Assembly (NCBI GenBank): GCA_002709225.1
Contig: PAQH01000113.1
Coordinates: 1 to 34,424, forward strand
DNA: 34,424 bases
Direction: 5' to 3'
From: Planctomycetaceae bacterium
GTDB taxonomy: Bacteria; Planctomycetota; Planctomycetia; Pirellulales; Pirellulaceae
The notes beneath the pieces were generated by a model that searched no databases, was not told the DNA's origin, and was given only the letters and a program-made list of their open reading frames with translations. Shown here piece after piece: positions 1 to 7,827 of this stretch. A program made the position numbers and the translations under genes. Positions within the stretch are counted from its first letter, which is position 1. Each line of letters opens with the position of its first letter.

Positions 1-62
1 CCCATACCGCCGCCCATGCCCCCCATACCGCCGCCCATGCCCCCCATACCGCCGCCCATGCC
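1..62 (-). repeat. 21-bp tandem repeat encoding a Gly/Met heptapeptide
   Basis: Three nearly complete copies of a 21-bp unit (1-21, 22-42, 43-62) encode GMGGGMG on the minus strand, in frame with the PilO-like gene. The copies are identical and the array continues beyond the window edge, so its full length is unknown. Repeats this uniform are prone to copy-number change. Confidence 0.85.
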
Positions 63-1286
63 ACCACCGCCTCCGCCCGCCTGGGGCAAACGGACCTGGC
101 GGATTTCCAGAGGCAGCTTGGCATTTCCACAATCGGCGATAAAGCGATTGATTTGACGTTGATCCATTAGGACAACCAGGCGTACAGGGAGTCGTTTGGC
201 GACGATCAAGTCCGCATCATCAAGCGCTCGTAACTTACGTGCTGGCACGCCGGCTAGTTTTTCATCGACGTAACGGTTTTCCGCAGGGTCGAGACTTTCT
301 TTCTTGGCCGAACCGCCTGCGCCACCGCGGCCACCACCACCGCCCGCACCGCCAAATCCTGAGTTTTGGGCCGCCATTTTTCCCATAGCTCCGCCGCCTC
401 CACGGCCACTATCGCCACCCCCCATTTCATTCATCATTCCACCCATTCCGCCCATTCCGCCGCCTTCACCCGCTTCGGGGCCTGCCAACGTCAATTTCTT
501 GACAAAGCCGCTCAGCCCAACCCGGGTTACGTCTTTACCAAGCGTGAGCGAATCAATGCGTTTAATACGTGCCTTGTACCGCGCATCGACGGTACCATTG
601 GTGTCCTTAATGATCTCCATGATCTGCCGCAGGACCCACAAATCTTCCTGAGCGTAGAGGATGTTGAGGATGCTAGGGTTGGCGCTGCCCCAGCCGGCCG
701 AACTGAAACGTTGACTCTGTAGCATCTGCTGATTACCGGAATTCCAATCGACGGTATAGGTTTGTTCTTCATCGGGCTCTTCACGCCCCAATACTTGGGG
801 AGCCCAGTAGGCGTCCACCAGGTCGGCCATCTTGGGAAGTTCTCGACCAATGTAGAGGCGGTAGTAATCGCGCCAACGCGCATCCAATTCCTGTTCTTCT
901 TTCACTGGAAATTCGACCGACTTTTCAATCGGCGTCATGTTTTGTACCTGGCTGAGGAACTCGTTTTCCATCGATTGCGGCCAAACGAGGACACCTTTCT
1001 GGTACTCGTACTGATATTGCCAGGCCTGTTCAACTTCAGCGATCTTCGCCTCGATTTCCTCATCCATTTTGTCGTTGGATTTTTCGTTTGGATGATTTTC
1101 GATGTCCCGAATCGACTTGTTATTCTGGAAACTACTCTCGATCTTCTGGCGACGGTTATTGGCGTCCAATTCTAGACTTCCGGTACTGAAGAACCAGGCC
1201 GTTAGGAACAGGACTGTCATGAGACCGCAAACTATCCAGAAATAGTGCTTCTTCACGCCCAGTAAAAACGGTTGCAGCGTTTCCAT
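1..1286 (-). CDS. PilO-like type IV pilus inner-membrane protein, 3' end cut by window edge
   Basis: The first 428 codons are visible and the gene runs off the left edge. The start is an ATG at 1286 preceded by a GGAG ribosome site about 7 nt upstream. The chain has a short cytoplasmic N-terminus, one membrane segment (about residues 15-33) and a charged, probably coiled-coil stretch. A Gly/Met-rich region follows (about 272-325), then a compact segment with the pattern PVRLVVLMDQRQINRFI (near residue 375) and a second Gly/Met heptapeptide repeat at the visible end. One N-terminal helix, a coiled coil and a small alpha/beta domain match the plan of PilO, the partner of PilN. The gene lies directly after the PilM-PilN fusion gene, as PilO does in pil operons. 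The PilO assignment is inferred from order and architecture, because similarity is too low to see by eye. Confidence 0.6.
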   Translation of the reverse strand, partial: METLQPFLLGVKKHYFWIVCGLMTVLFLTAWFFSTGSLELDANNRRQKIESSFQNNKSIRDIENHPNEKSNDKMDEEIEAKIAEVEQAWQYQYEYQKGVLVWPQSMENEFLSQVQNMTPIEKSVEFPVKEEQELDARWRDYYRLYIGRELPKMADLVDAYWAPQVLGREEPDEEQTYTVDWNSGNQQMLQSQRFSSAGWGSANPSILNILYAQEDLWVLRQIMEIIKDTNGTVDARYKARIKRIDSLTLGKDVTRVGLSGFVKKLTLAGPEAGEGGGMGGMGGMMNEMGGGDSGRGGGGAMGKMAAQNSGFGGAGGGGGRGGAGGSAKKESLDPAENRYVDEKLAGVPARKLRALDDADLIVAKRLPVRLVVLMDQRQINRFIADCGNAKLPLEIRQVRLPQAGGGGGGMGGGMGGMGGGMGGMGGGM

Positions 1287-1371
1287 CGAAAAACTCCAGT
1301 CAAATCAGATGCCGTGTCAGGTCTCTGAATTTCTCATGGTGTGACGACAAGTCAATTCCGGTGTCAGAGGA

Positions 1372-1395
1372 GCGTCCACCATTGTTGGTGGACGC
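1372..1395 (-). promoter_or_regulatory. Intercistronic hairpin between the PilM-PilN and PilO-like genes
   Basis: This is a perfect 10-bp inverted repeat (1372-1381 with 1386-1395) around a 4-nt loop. It begins 4 nt past the pilM stop codon, in the 113-nt gap before the next gene. No T-run follows on the minus strand, so it is a poor Rho-independent terminator. A role in mRNA stability or partial attenuation of the downstream gene is more likely; that role is inferred. Confidence 0.6.
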
Positions 1396-1399
1396 GAAC

Positions 1400-3712
1400 T
1401 CAGTTATCTGCCAGACGCTCGGCTGGGGCCACATTTGTGGCCGAGGATTGTGTGTCTGGTGTAGGCGTTTGAGGCGCCTGTTTGGCACTTGCGGTTGTCT
1501 TGTTTTTGATGCGATCGCGAATGGGAGTGGGCTTCCAGATAAATTGGACTGTGAAAGTGAACCGCGGTGCCTTGAAACTCGTGGGCTTGTCCGATTCTTC
1601 ACTGGCACCAGCTCCACCAGCGAGTCCCCCGGCCGCTCCCATGCCACCACCGCCAGCCATACCGGCTCCCGAGGCCATGCCACCACCGCCAGCCATACCG
1701 GCTCCCGAGGCCATTCCACCACCGCCCATTCCACCACCGCCCATTCCACCAGCCAACCCAGAGCTGCTACCGCTCGTTGACTCCATATGGTCCCACTCCA
1801 CTTCGCCATTTTTGACCATGACAGGATAGGTGATCCCGATGTCTTGCAGTGAGTAAATTCCGTCGGGTAATTCTACTTCGCCGAAAAATAGGTTGTGCAT
1901 GAGGGTGCGTTGGACGAATTCTTCGGATAGGTGGCCTTTGCCGTCTTCTAACGTGTTGTAGAAGTGAAAGCCTTCCATTTCGATGACCCAGCCATCACCG
2001 TCGGGCTTGACGACTTTCTTCTTTTTTTTCTGGGCCTTTTCGGCGTCTTGCGCTTCTTCCGGAAAACGTTTTCCGTAGACCGCTGGGAAGAGTCGCTGAA
2101 GTTCACTTTTATTCTTTGTGTAGAGTTGCGCTACGTCGTCTGTGAACCAGTCGGTCAGCTTCTCATAGTATTTTGATTCAACATAGCGAATCTGAATATC
2201 TTGTCGTTTATCGAACGGGACTTTTTCAGGATCGAGAAACACGCTGTGCGGGGTCTGCGCATCCACCGGGTGAACCGGAATGTTCTTGTTTAACGCGGTG
2301 AGCATCTCCATCCACAATAGCCGTCGTTCGCCATTGCTGACCAATTGGTTACCGATGGCTTTCAGCTTGTCGAGGTTGCTCTTTTTGGTTGCGTGCTCGG
2401 TCATCTTCGCAGTGCTTTGACTCTGCGCTGCCTGGACCTGTTTTTCAGCTTCGCCCCAAGTTACCCCGCCAATGCTCTTTTCCGGGCGGACACTATTCCA
2501 CTTGCTGTAGTAAGAGAAAAAGCTGAACGAGCAGGCCAGCAAAAGGCTGGCGACGCTGGCAAGCGCCCACGGTTTCTTGGACCGTACCAGCCGTTCGGTG
2601 ACCATTTCCTTGGGGATCAGGTTGGTCTTGATATCGGCCTGCCCGAGCGCTTGCAGGCACAGCCCATAACTGGCGCTAAAGGAGAGGTAGTTGTCGCGGA
2701 AGGACGACGAATTAACGACTTCCTGCCCCGCGAGACGTGTGTAACCATCGAACGGGATGACATCGTATCCAAGGTTCTTGGCTAGGTACTGGGTCAGGCC
2801 AGGTAGCTTGACCGTATTGCCCAGCAACAGAACACCGCTAATTGTGGCGTTGCGGTCGATGCCGAGGAAATAACTGATCGAACGTTGGACTTCCGTGACC
2901 ATGTCATTGAACACTGGTCGCATGGCCTGGAATACTTGTTTCGGGTCTTCGGCTTTGCGCGCGTTCCGCTTGAGGTGCTCAGCCTTGGCAAAGGTGAGCT
3001 TCATGTCTTTAGTGAGTTGCTTCGTGAAATGGCTGCCGCCGACCGGAATACTGCGTTGCCAGAGCCGGAAGCCATTGGTGATCACCAGATCGGTGGTCTC
3101 GGTTCCGAGAGAGAGGACTACCGTTGAATCGGGTGGATCGTCTGGATCGAGCTCGTCGTAAAGACGTTCTTGTAACAGGTCGTAGATGACGAAGTTGTAG
3201 ATTGATATGGGGGCAAGTTGTAGGGTGTCGAGTTCGAGGCCGCATCTGCGCAACGGGCGCAGGGCGCGGTAGACCTGATCGCGTTTCATTGCGAACAGAC
3301 CGACCTCGGTGTCCATGGCAATGCCCTCGTGCATTGTTCCGCCACGCATTTGTTGGAAATCCCAAATGACGTCTTCTAGGTCGAAGGGGATCTGCTGACG
3401 GGCTTCATATTTGACAATTTCCGGAATTTGTTTCGTGGGAACCGGCGGTGGCTTAAAGAACTTCGCCAGTCCGCTTTGGCCGGGTACCGCCAGCGCAATA
3501 TGGGTTTCTTTGACGTCATTGCGCGATAGAAACTTGTCGAGTGACTCTTGAATCAGCTTTTCCGGTTCCGCTTCGGGCTGGCTGAGAATTTTCGGGTATT
3601 CGATGTAGTCGAAGGCCTCGGCAACGACTTCACCCCCTTCTCGACGGCAGCGAAGCGCTTTCAGGGCGCACTGACCGATATCGATTCCCCAGACCGCTTT
3701 CACTCTGGCCAT
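1400..3712 (-). CDS. pilM: Type IV pilus assembly protein, PilM-PilN fusion
   Basis: A 770-residue protein. Residues 1-350 are an actin-like PilM ATPase domain: GIDIG near residue 9, a LSLGTETTDLVI phosphate-binding segment near 200, and LLLGNTVKLPGL near 295. At residues 363-367 it carries TNLIP, resembling the INLLP motif at the N-terminus of PilN that docks into PilM. A membrane helix (about 382-402), a coiled coil and a LLWMEMLTALNKNIP segment follow, as in PilN. The C-terminal part has a lysine cluster (about 561-566), a Gly/Met-rich stretch (about 647-705) and a final beta-rich piece. Ordinary PilM is about 350 residues, so the second half is extra. I chose ATG 3712 because GGGAG lies 10 nt upstream; the in-frame TTG at 3721 is too close to it. 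PilM recruits PilN/PilO under the secretin in the pilus machine. Confidence 0.85.
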   Translation of the reverse strand: MARVKAVWGIDIGQCALKALRCRREGGEVVAEAFDYIEYPKILSQPEAEPEKLIQESLDKFLSRNDVKETHIALAVPGQSGLAKFFKPPPVPTKQIPEIVKYEARQQIPFDLEDVIWDFQQMRGGTMHEGIAMDTEVGLFAMKRDQVYRALRPLRRCGLELDTLQLAPISIYNFVIYDLLQERLYDELDPDDPPDSTVVLSLGTETTDLVITNGFRLWQRSIPVGGSHFTKQLTKDMKLTFAKAEHLKRNARKAEDPKQVFQAMRPVFNDMVTEVQRSISYFLGIDRNATISGVLLLGNTVKLPGLTQYLAKNLGYDVIPFDGYTRLAGQEVVNSSSFRDNYLSFSASYGLCLQALGQADIKTNLIPKEMVTERLVRSKKPWALASVASLLLACSFSFFSYYSKWNSVRPEKSIGGVTWGEAEKQVQAAQSQSTAKMTEHATKKSNLDKLKAIGNQLVSNGERRLLWMEMLTALNKNIPVHPVDAQTPHSVFLDPEKVPFDKRQDIQIRYVESKYYEKLTDWFTDDVAQLYTKNKSELQRLFPAVYGKRFPEEAQDAEKAQKKKKKVVKPDGDGWVIEMEGFHFYNTLEDGKGHLSEEFVQRTLMHNLFFGEVELPDGIYSLQDIGITYPVMVKNGEVEWDHMESTSGSSSGLAGGMGGGGMGGGGMASGAGMAGGGGMASGAGMAGGGGMGAAGGLAGGAGASEESDKPTSFKAPRFTFTVQFIWKPTPIRDRIKNKTTASAKQAPQTPTPDTQSSATNVAPAERLADN
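1641..1742 (-). repeat. 36-bp and 15-bp tandem repeats in the PilM-PilN C-terminus
   Basis: Two identical 36-bp copies (1641-1676, 1677-1712) are followed by two identical 15-bp copies (1713-1727, 1728-1742) and a partial third. They are in frame with the PilM-PilN gene and encode Gly/Met/Ala-rich repeats such as GGGMASGAGMA and GGGGM. Confidence 0.85.
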
Positions 3713-3729
3713 GATGGACAAACTCCCTG

Positions 3730-3750
3730 CCCGGCCTGAAGGCGGCCGGG
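3730..3750 (-). promoter_or_regulatory. Leader hairpin abutting the pilM ribosome binding site
   Basis: A 7-bp perfect GC stem (3730-3736 with 3744-3750) and 7-nt loop end 2 nt upstream of the GGGAG ribosome site (3723-3727) of pilM. A stem this close could affect ribosome loading. No regulator or ligand can be named from the sequence. Confidence 0.45.
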
Positions 3751-3888
3751 TCTGCGCGACGTGTCAATGGTCGACCATCAGATGAGCTTCCGGTAGAGAC
3801 ACCAGAAACAAGACGCCGGCAGCGGCAGCAACAGAGGCGTTGCCCGCGTTGCTAACGGACCGTCGATCTGACGAGACATAGTACTTCT

Positions 3889-3918
3889 AATGTACTGACT
3901 GGGGTCCAACAATGTCAA
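3889..3918 (-). promoter_or_regulatory. Sigma-70-type promoter for the pilus operon
   Basis: On the minus strand a perfect TTGACA (3913-3918) is followed after 18 bp by TACATT (3889-3894), a 4/6 match to the -10 consensus. Transcription would start near 3882 and leave a leader of about 170 nt before pilM. Confidence 0.5.
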
Positions 3919-4174
3919 TTTATTTCCAGCTTATACGAGGACTTAAGTACTTTGCCGAACGGTCGTATGAGGATACGATGCGGGTGCAGATAATCCGGAT
4001 TTTTCAAGCCGAGGTCCGTGACTGGCTGAACCTGTTTTACAGGACTAAAAGTCGCGCGTAATAGGTGATTGTGGCTCCTCCGGCGTGAACTGGCTCCGGG
4101 CATTGCGGTCGGCCGTTCCCGACAGCAACGGTTTTGATAGATTTTTGTTTCCTCAACTTCGCTCAGTTTGGCCA

Positions 4175-7075
4175 ATGCGATATCAGGAAATTGCGATTCT
4201 TCTACCCTGTCATAGCCTCGAGGATTTCCCTGTGCACCACGAGGGAGACGAGGCTCAGGGTCTGTTGGCCGGCTGGTCGGCCATGTGGCATCCAGCATTC
4301 ATCGCTGCGGCGGGGAAAATACCTACCTGGATGCGGGTTGAAGATCCCCCGGAGGAGCTGGGTGACCGCTTGTTGGTGATTCCGACTGTCAGTGCCGATC
4401 AGGTTCCGACTGGCTTTGTGCAGCGGGCTCGCCGCGAAGGCGCCTGTGTGCTCCATCGCCAATTGGACCGCGACGAAATGGTGGAGTCGGCTTTGTCGCA
4501 GCTCGATGGAGGGGCGGGCGGGGTCGAGGCGGAGGTTGCGAAGGACTTTCTGGCCCTCGGCTATTGTTATTTGCAAATCGAGTTGCTAACTCGCCAAATG
4601 CGTTATTCCAGTAATCTTGATGAGCTCCATTTTAGTGCGATTGTGGTCGAGGCGGCCGAGGCGGCGATGCAGGGGGACGCAGTCGCTATCAACGAGAAAC
4701 TGGCTGCGTGTTTTGATTTATTGGCAGAGGAACGCGACCACTATTACTCGGTCGATGCGTTCGTTCTGGACCTCACCCTTGTCGCCCGCACGACCATCGG
4801 AGAGACGTTTCGTGATCAGTTCAATGCCGCCTGCCCGGTGAATGTCATGCTCTCCGGAGAGGTGCTGACGCGGATGGCGACGCAGCAGCCGGAGTCGTTG
4901 AAGACCTTGCGAGCGGCATTGGATGCGTCCCGCTGCGGCTTGATTGGTGGAGAGGAATTGGAACGCCCTCTACCGCTACTGCCGTCAGAGGCGGTGCTGG
5001 GTGAGTTGCGGCGCGGTATGGAGGTATTTCAGCGGCACCTGGGACGGACTCCGCGTGTCTATGGACGCCATCGTTTTGGCCTCACTCCGGGACTCCCGCA
5101 GGTGCTTTCGCGTCTGGGGTTTGCCGGGGCGTGCCACGCGACGTTCGAGGATGGCCGAGTCCCAGAAGGTTCACAAGTCAAGTTGCGCTGGGAGGGAAGC
5201 GACGGCTCTTCCATCGATGCAATCGGCAAGGCTCCACTCGATGCGTCCCGGCCGGAGACGTTCCTGAATCTGGCGGCACGGCTAGGTGAGTCGATGGATA
5301 CCGACCACGTGGCCACATTAGTCTTGGCGCACTGGCCAGGCCGCGCCAGCCCTTGGCTGGGGGATTTGCACCGCATCAACCGGTTCGGCAACATGCTTGG
5401 TCGATTTGTAACCGTAGATGAGTATTTCAACGATACAGATGTTCCGGGGTATCTCGAACGGTTTGAGGCGGACCAGTACCGCTCTCCTTATTTGCAGCAG
5501 GCGGTGATGGCGCGCCGCCCTGACCCGATTTCGTCTGCTGTGCGGTATTGGCGCAGTCGCGCCACGGCAACCGCTGCGGAATCACTCGACACGCTTGCCA
5601 GTCTCATACGGAGTGATTTGGAAGGTGCGACGCCGTCGCTGGGACCGCAGCTCGATCAGGTGGTCGATGACGTGCGCCCTCTCGAAGAAACGACACGATC
5701 GGCCCACCGCACCGCACTGCGGCGTTTTGCTCAGTCCTTGACGGGTGGCGAGTCCTTGGCGGGAGACGAAGGTGACGCGGCCGCCGGGGGCCTGCTGGCC
5801 AATCCTAGCGGCATGGTGCGCCGAATTGGCATCCGCAGCACCCGGTTTCATGGTGTTCCCGCCGAGCACAAGGCGGTCTATGCGGGGGCGGTAACTGATG
5901 GTGAGACGCAGCTCGTCGTCGACGTGCCGCCCATGGGGTACGTGTGGTTGCCCACTGCAGGAGAGACACTAAGGAAGCCGGCACGACGACGGGCTGAAAC
6001 GGTTGCGATTGATACGCGCGAGAAAGATGGCGTGATTGCATTGAGGAACGAGTTCTTTGAAGTGCTGGTCAATCCCCGCACAGGATCTCTGCAATCGATT
6101 CATGATTATGCCTCGCGTGGGAACCAGTTCAGCCAGCAGTTGGCGTACAAGTTGCCCGGTCAACGACGGCCAGCGGGATCCGCCTGGATGGATCCGGTGG
6201 AGTCTGCGGTTTACTCCTCGATGATTGCTGACGAGGTGCGTGTTACGGCGTCGAGCGAGGTGTTTGGTGAAATCACAGCTCGGGGCAGTTTAGTCGCCCC
6301 CGACGGACGTCGACTGGCGGGGTTTTGCCAGTCGTATCGTCTCTGGCGCGGAGGACGTGTTGTCGAATTGGAGATCGAGCTTGATCCGGAGCAAGAGCCA
6401 CGGGCGGATCCCTGGGGATCTTACTACTGTGCCCGTTTTGCCTGGGCGGATGAAGGTGCCGACCTTTATCGCACCATCAACGACGTGCGTCACAAATCGG
6501 AGGCGGTGCGTTTTGAGTCACCTCAGTTGATTGAGGTCGACAATGGTGAACGGCGCGTGGCTATTCTCACCGCAGGCCTGCCCTACCATCGTCGGCATGG
6601 TTTGCGGATGTTGGACAGCTTGTTAATTACGCGGGGCGAGACCGCTCGCAGGTTTCGGCTAGGCATCGGTGTGGAATTGCCGCATGCGATCCATGCTGCC
6701 ACGACGTTTCAGCAACCGGAAATGGTGGCCTGGACAGGCACGCCCACCGCGGCGAGCGACTCTGCCGCTTGGCTGTTTCAATTGGATAATCGAAATGTCT
6801 TGCCGACCTCCTGGTCGCCCTGGATTGAAGAGGGGCAGATCGTCGGTTTTCGGGTGCGCTTGCTGGAGACGGCGGGTCGGCCAGCGCGGGTACAAGTTAA
6901 GGGTTTTCGTGATGTGGCGGTAGCGCGACAGGTCGATTTTTGCGAACAGGGGTTGGGCGACTGTCGACTGGAAAACGGCGCAATTTGTCTGCAGTTAACA
7001 GGGCATGAATGGGCGGAGCTGGAAGCTCGCTGGGACACAGCCCCGCCGCATTCAGAGGCCGCTCCAGCTTCGTGA
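4175..7075 (+). CDS. GH38-like glycoside hydrolase-fold protein, catalytic residues diverged
   Basis: A 966-residue protein with no signal peptide. Its layout resembles family 38 alpha-mannosidases. The N-terminal part has LLPCHSLEDF at residues 9-18, in the place where GH38 enzymes carry a metal-binding HxHxD-type motif. A middle segment, PRVYGRHRFGLTPGLPQVLSRLGF (about 291-314; split here as PRVYGRHRFGLTP then GLPQVLSRLGF), parallels the GH38 nucleophile loop. A C-terminal beta-sandwich begins near RNEFFEVLVNPRTGSL. The nucleophile Asp of the usual DPFGH motif is not present. The function is therefore uncertain: a diverged hydrolase, a deacetylase-like enzyme or a binding protein. I chose ATG 4175 because the 30 residues from the upstream GTG 4085 look non-coding; there is no clear ribosome site. 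It lies 37 nt before cmk and is probably cotranscribed with it. Confidence 0.65.
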   Translation: MRYQEIAILLPCHSLEDFPVHHEGDEAQGLLAGWSAMWHPAFIAAAGKIPTWMRVEDPPEELGDRLLVIPTVSADQVPTGFVQRARREGACVLHRQLDRDEMVESALSQLDGGAGGVEAEVAKDFLALGYCYLQIELLTRQMRYSSNLDELHFSAIVVEAAEAAMQGDAVAINEKLAACFDLLAEERDHYYSVDAFVLDLTLVARTTIGETFRDQFNAACPVNVMLSGEVLTRMATQQPESLKTLRAALDASRCGLIGGEELERPLPLLPSEAVLGELRRGMEVFQRHLGRTPRVYGRHRFGLTPGLPQVLSRLGFAGACHATFEDGRVPEGSQVKLRWEGSDGSSIDAIGKAPLDASRPETFLNLAARLGESMDTDHVATLVLAHWPGRASPWLGDLHRINRFGNMLGRFVTVDEYFNDTDVPGYLERFEADQYRSPYLQQAVMARRPDPISSAVRYWRSRATATAAESLDTLASLIRSDLEGATPSLGPQLDQVVDDVRPLEETTRSAHRTALRRFAQSLTGGESLAGDEGDAAAGGLLANPSGMVRRIGIRSTRFHGVPAEHKAVYAGAVTDGETQLVVDVPPMGYVWLPTAGETLRKPARRRAETVAIDTREKDGVIALRNEFFEVLVNPRTGSLQSIHDYASRGNQFSQQLAYKLPGQRRPAGSAWMDPVESAVYSSMIADEVRVTASSEVFGEITARGSLVAPDGRRLAGFCQSYRLWRGGRVVELEIELDPEQEPRADPWGSYYCARFAWADEGADLYRTINDVRHKSEAVRFESPQLIEVDNGERRVAILTAGLPYHRRHGLRMLDSLLITRGETARRFRLGIGVELPHAIHAATTFQQPEMVAWTGTPTAASDSAAWLFQLDNRNVLPTSWSPWIEEGQIVGFRVRLLETAGRPARVQVKGFRDVAVARQVDFCEQGLGDCRLENGAICLQLTGHEWAELEARWDTAPPHSEAAPAS

Positions 7076-7112
7076 GACCCCCCCATTTTCGAGGTGTTGG
7101 CGAAGGGGAGCG

Positions 7113-7787
7113 ATGATCGTCACCATTGATGGACCGGCAGGAGCGGGCAAAAGTACAGTTGCTAGGTCTTTAGCGGCCCGCCTCGGGTGCCAGTTTTTGG
7201 ACACCGGCGCGATGTATCGTGCCGTGGCACTGGCCGCTATGCGTGCAGACGTAGACTGGGAAGATCAGCAGGGCCTGGTGCGGCTGGTCGACGCGTTGCA
7301 GATACGTTTGGCCGGCGACCAGGTGCAGCTCGACGGCGAGGATGTGAGCCAGGCGATTCGCACGCCAGAGATTGGCTCGGTCATTCATCACGTGGCGGAT
7401 CATCCGGGTATTCGTGAACGGTTGATCCGTATGCAACGTGCGGCAGTGGAGGGCCGATCCGCGGTGACCGAAGGCCGCGATCAGGGAACGTTGGCGTTTC
7501 CAGACGCCGCCTGCAAGATTTTCCTGACCGCTTCACCGCCAGAACGCGCGCGTCGCCGCCAGCGTGATTTGGCGGAGCGTGGTCAAACCGTGGCACTGGA
7601 GACCGTGTTGGCGCAGCAACAAGAGCGAGATCGTCGCGATCGTGAACGGGAGGTGGGGTGTTTGCAGCAGGCGCCCGATGCGATCGAAGTCATCACCGAT
7701 GGCATGTCGCAGTTGGAAGTGGTTCAGCGTCTCGTGGAGGTTGTCCACACGGCTTCAGGTAATCAGGATGGGGCGGAGCGGCTATGA
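7113..7787 (+). CDS. cmk: Cytidylate kinase
   Basis: Phosphorylates CMP and dCMP with ATP in pyrimidine nucleotide salvage and supply. The 224-residue length is normal for bacterial Cmk. The P-loop DGPAGAGKST is at residues 6-15, DTGAMYRAVAL follows at about 30-40, and the EGRDQGTLAFPDA segment matches the conserved nucleotide-binding region (normally GRDIGT, here GRDQGT). The ATG at 7113 has a strong ribosome site (AAGGGGAG at 7103-7110), which rules out the upstream in-frame codon at 7005 that lies inside the preceding gene. The gene sits between the GH38-like gene and a PlsC-type acyltransferase; the cmk-plsC pairing is common in other bacteria. Confidence 0.95.
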   Translation: MIVTIDGPAGAGKSTVARSLAARLGCQFLDTGAMYRAVALAAMRADVDWEDQQGLVRLVDALQIRLAGDQVQLDGEDVSQAIRTPEIGSVIHHVADHPGIRERLIRMQRAAVEGRSAVTEGRDQGTLAFPDAACKIFLTASPPERARRRQRDLAERGQTVALETVLAQQQERDRRDREREVGCLQQAPDAIEVITDGMSQLEVVQRLVEVVHTASGNQDGAERL

Positions 7788-7827
7788 ATTTACGCTCTCT
7801 GCTTCGACCGGGAGGCCCTGCTGTCTG

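Larger units (their letters stand above)
3713..4174. other. 462-bp divergent intergenic region
   Basis: The region separates the leftward pilus operon from the rightward GH38-like gene. It holds the pilM promoter and a leader of about 160 nt. It also has two AGTACT palindromes (3880-3885, 3946-3951) that flank the promoter, and a small stem-loop with CGTAT/ATACG arms at about 3964-3977. I see no convincing promoter for the rightward gene and no tRNA or small coding gene. Confidence 0.6.

Noticed and set aside
1..62. Short regular repeats at the left edge as a possible CRISPR array
   Set aside because: The copies are directly adjacent without spacers and are in frame with a gene, encoding Gly/Met heptapeptides.
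3915..4298. 127-codon minus-strand frame upstream of pilM
   Set aside because: It overlaps the start of the GH38-like gene and the pilM promoter, lacks a ribosome site and has no recognisable domain.
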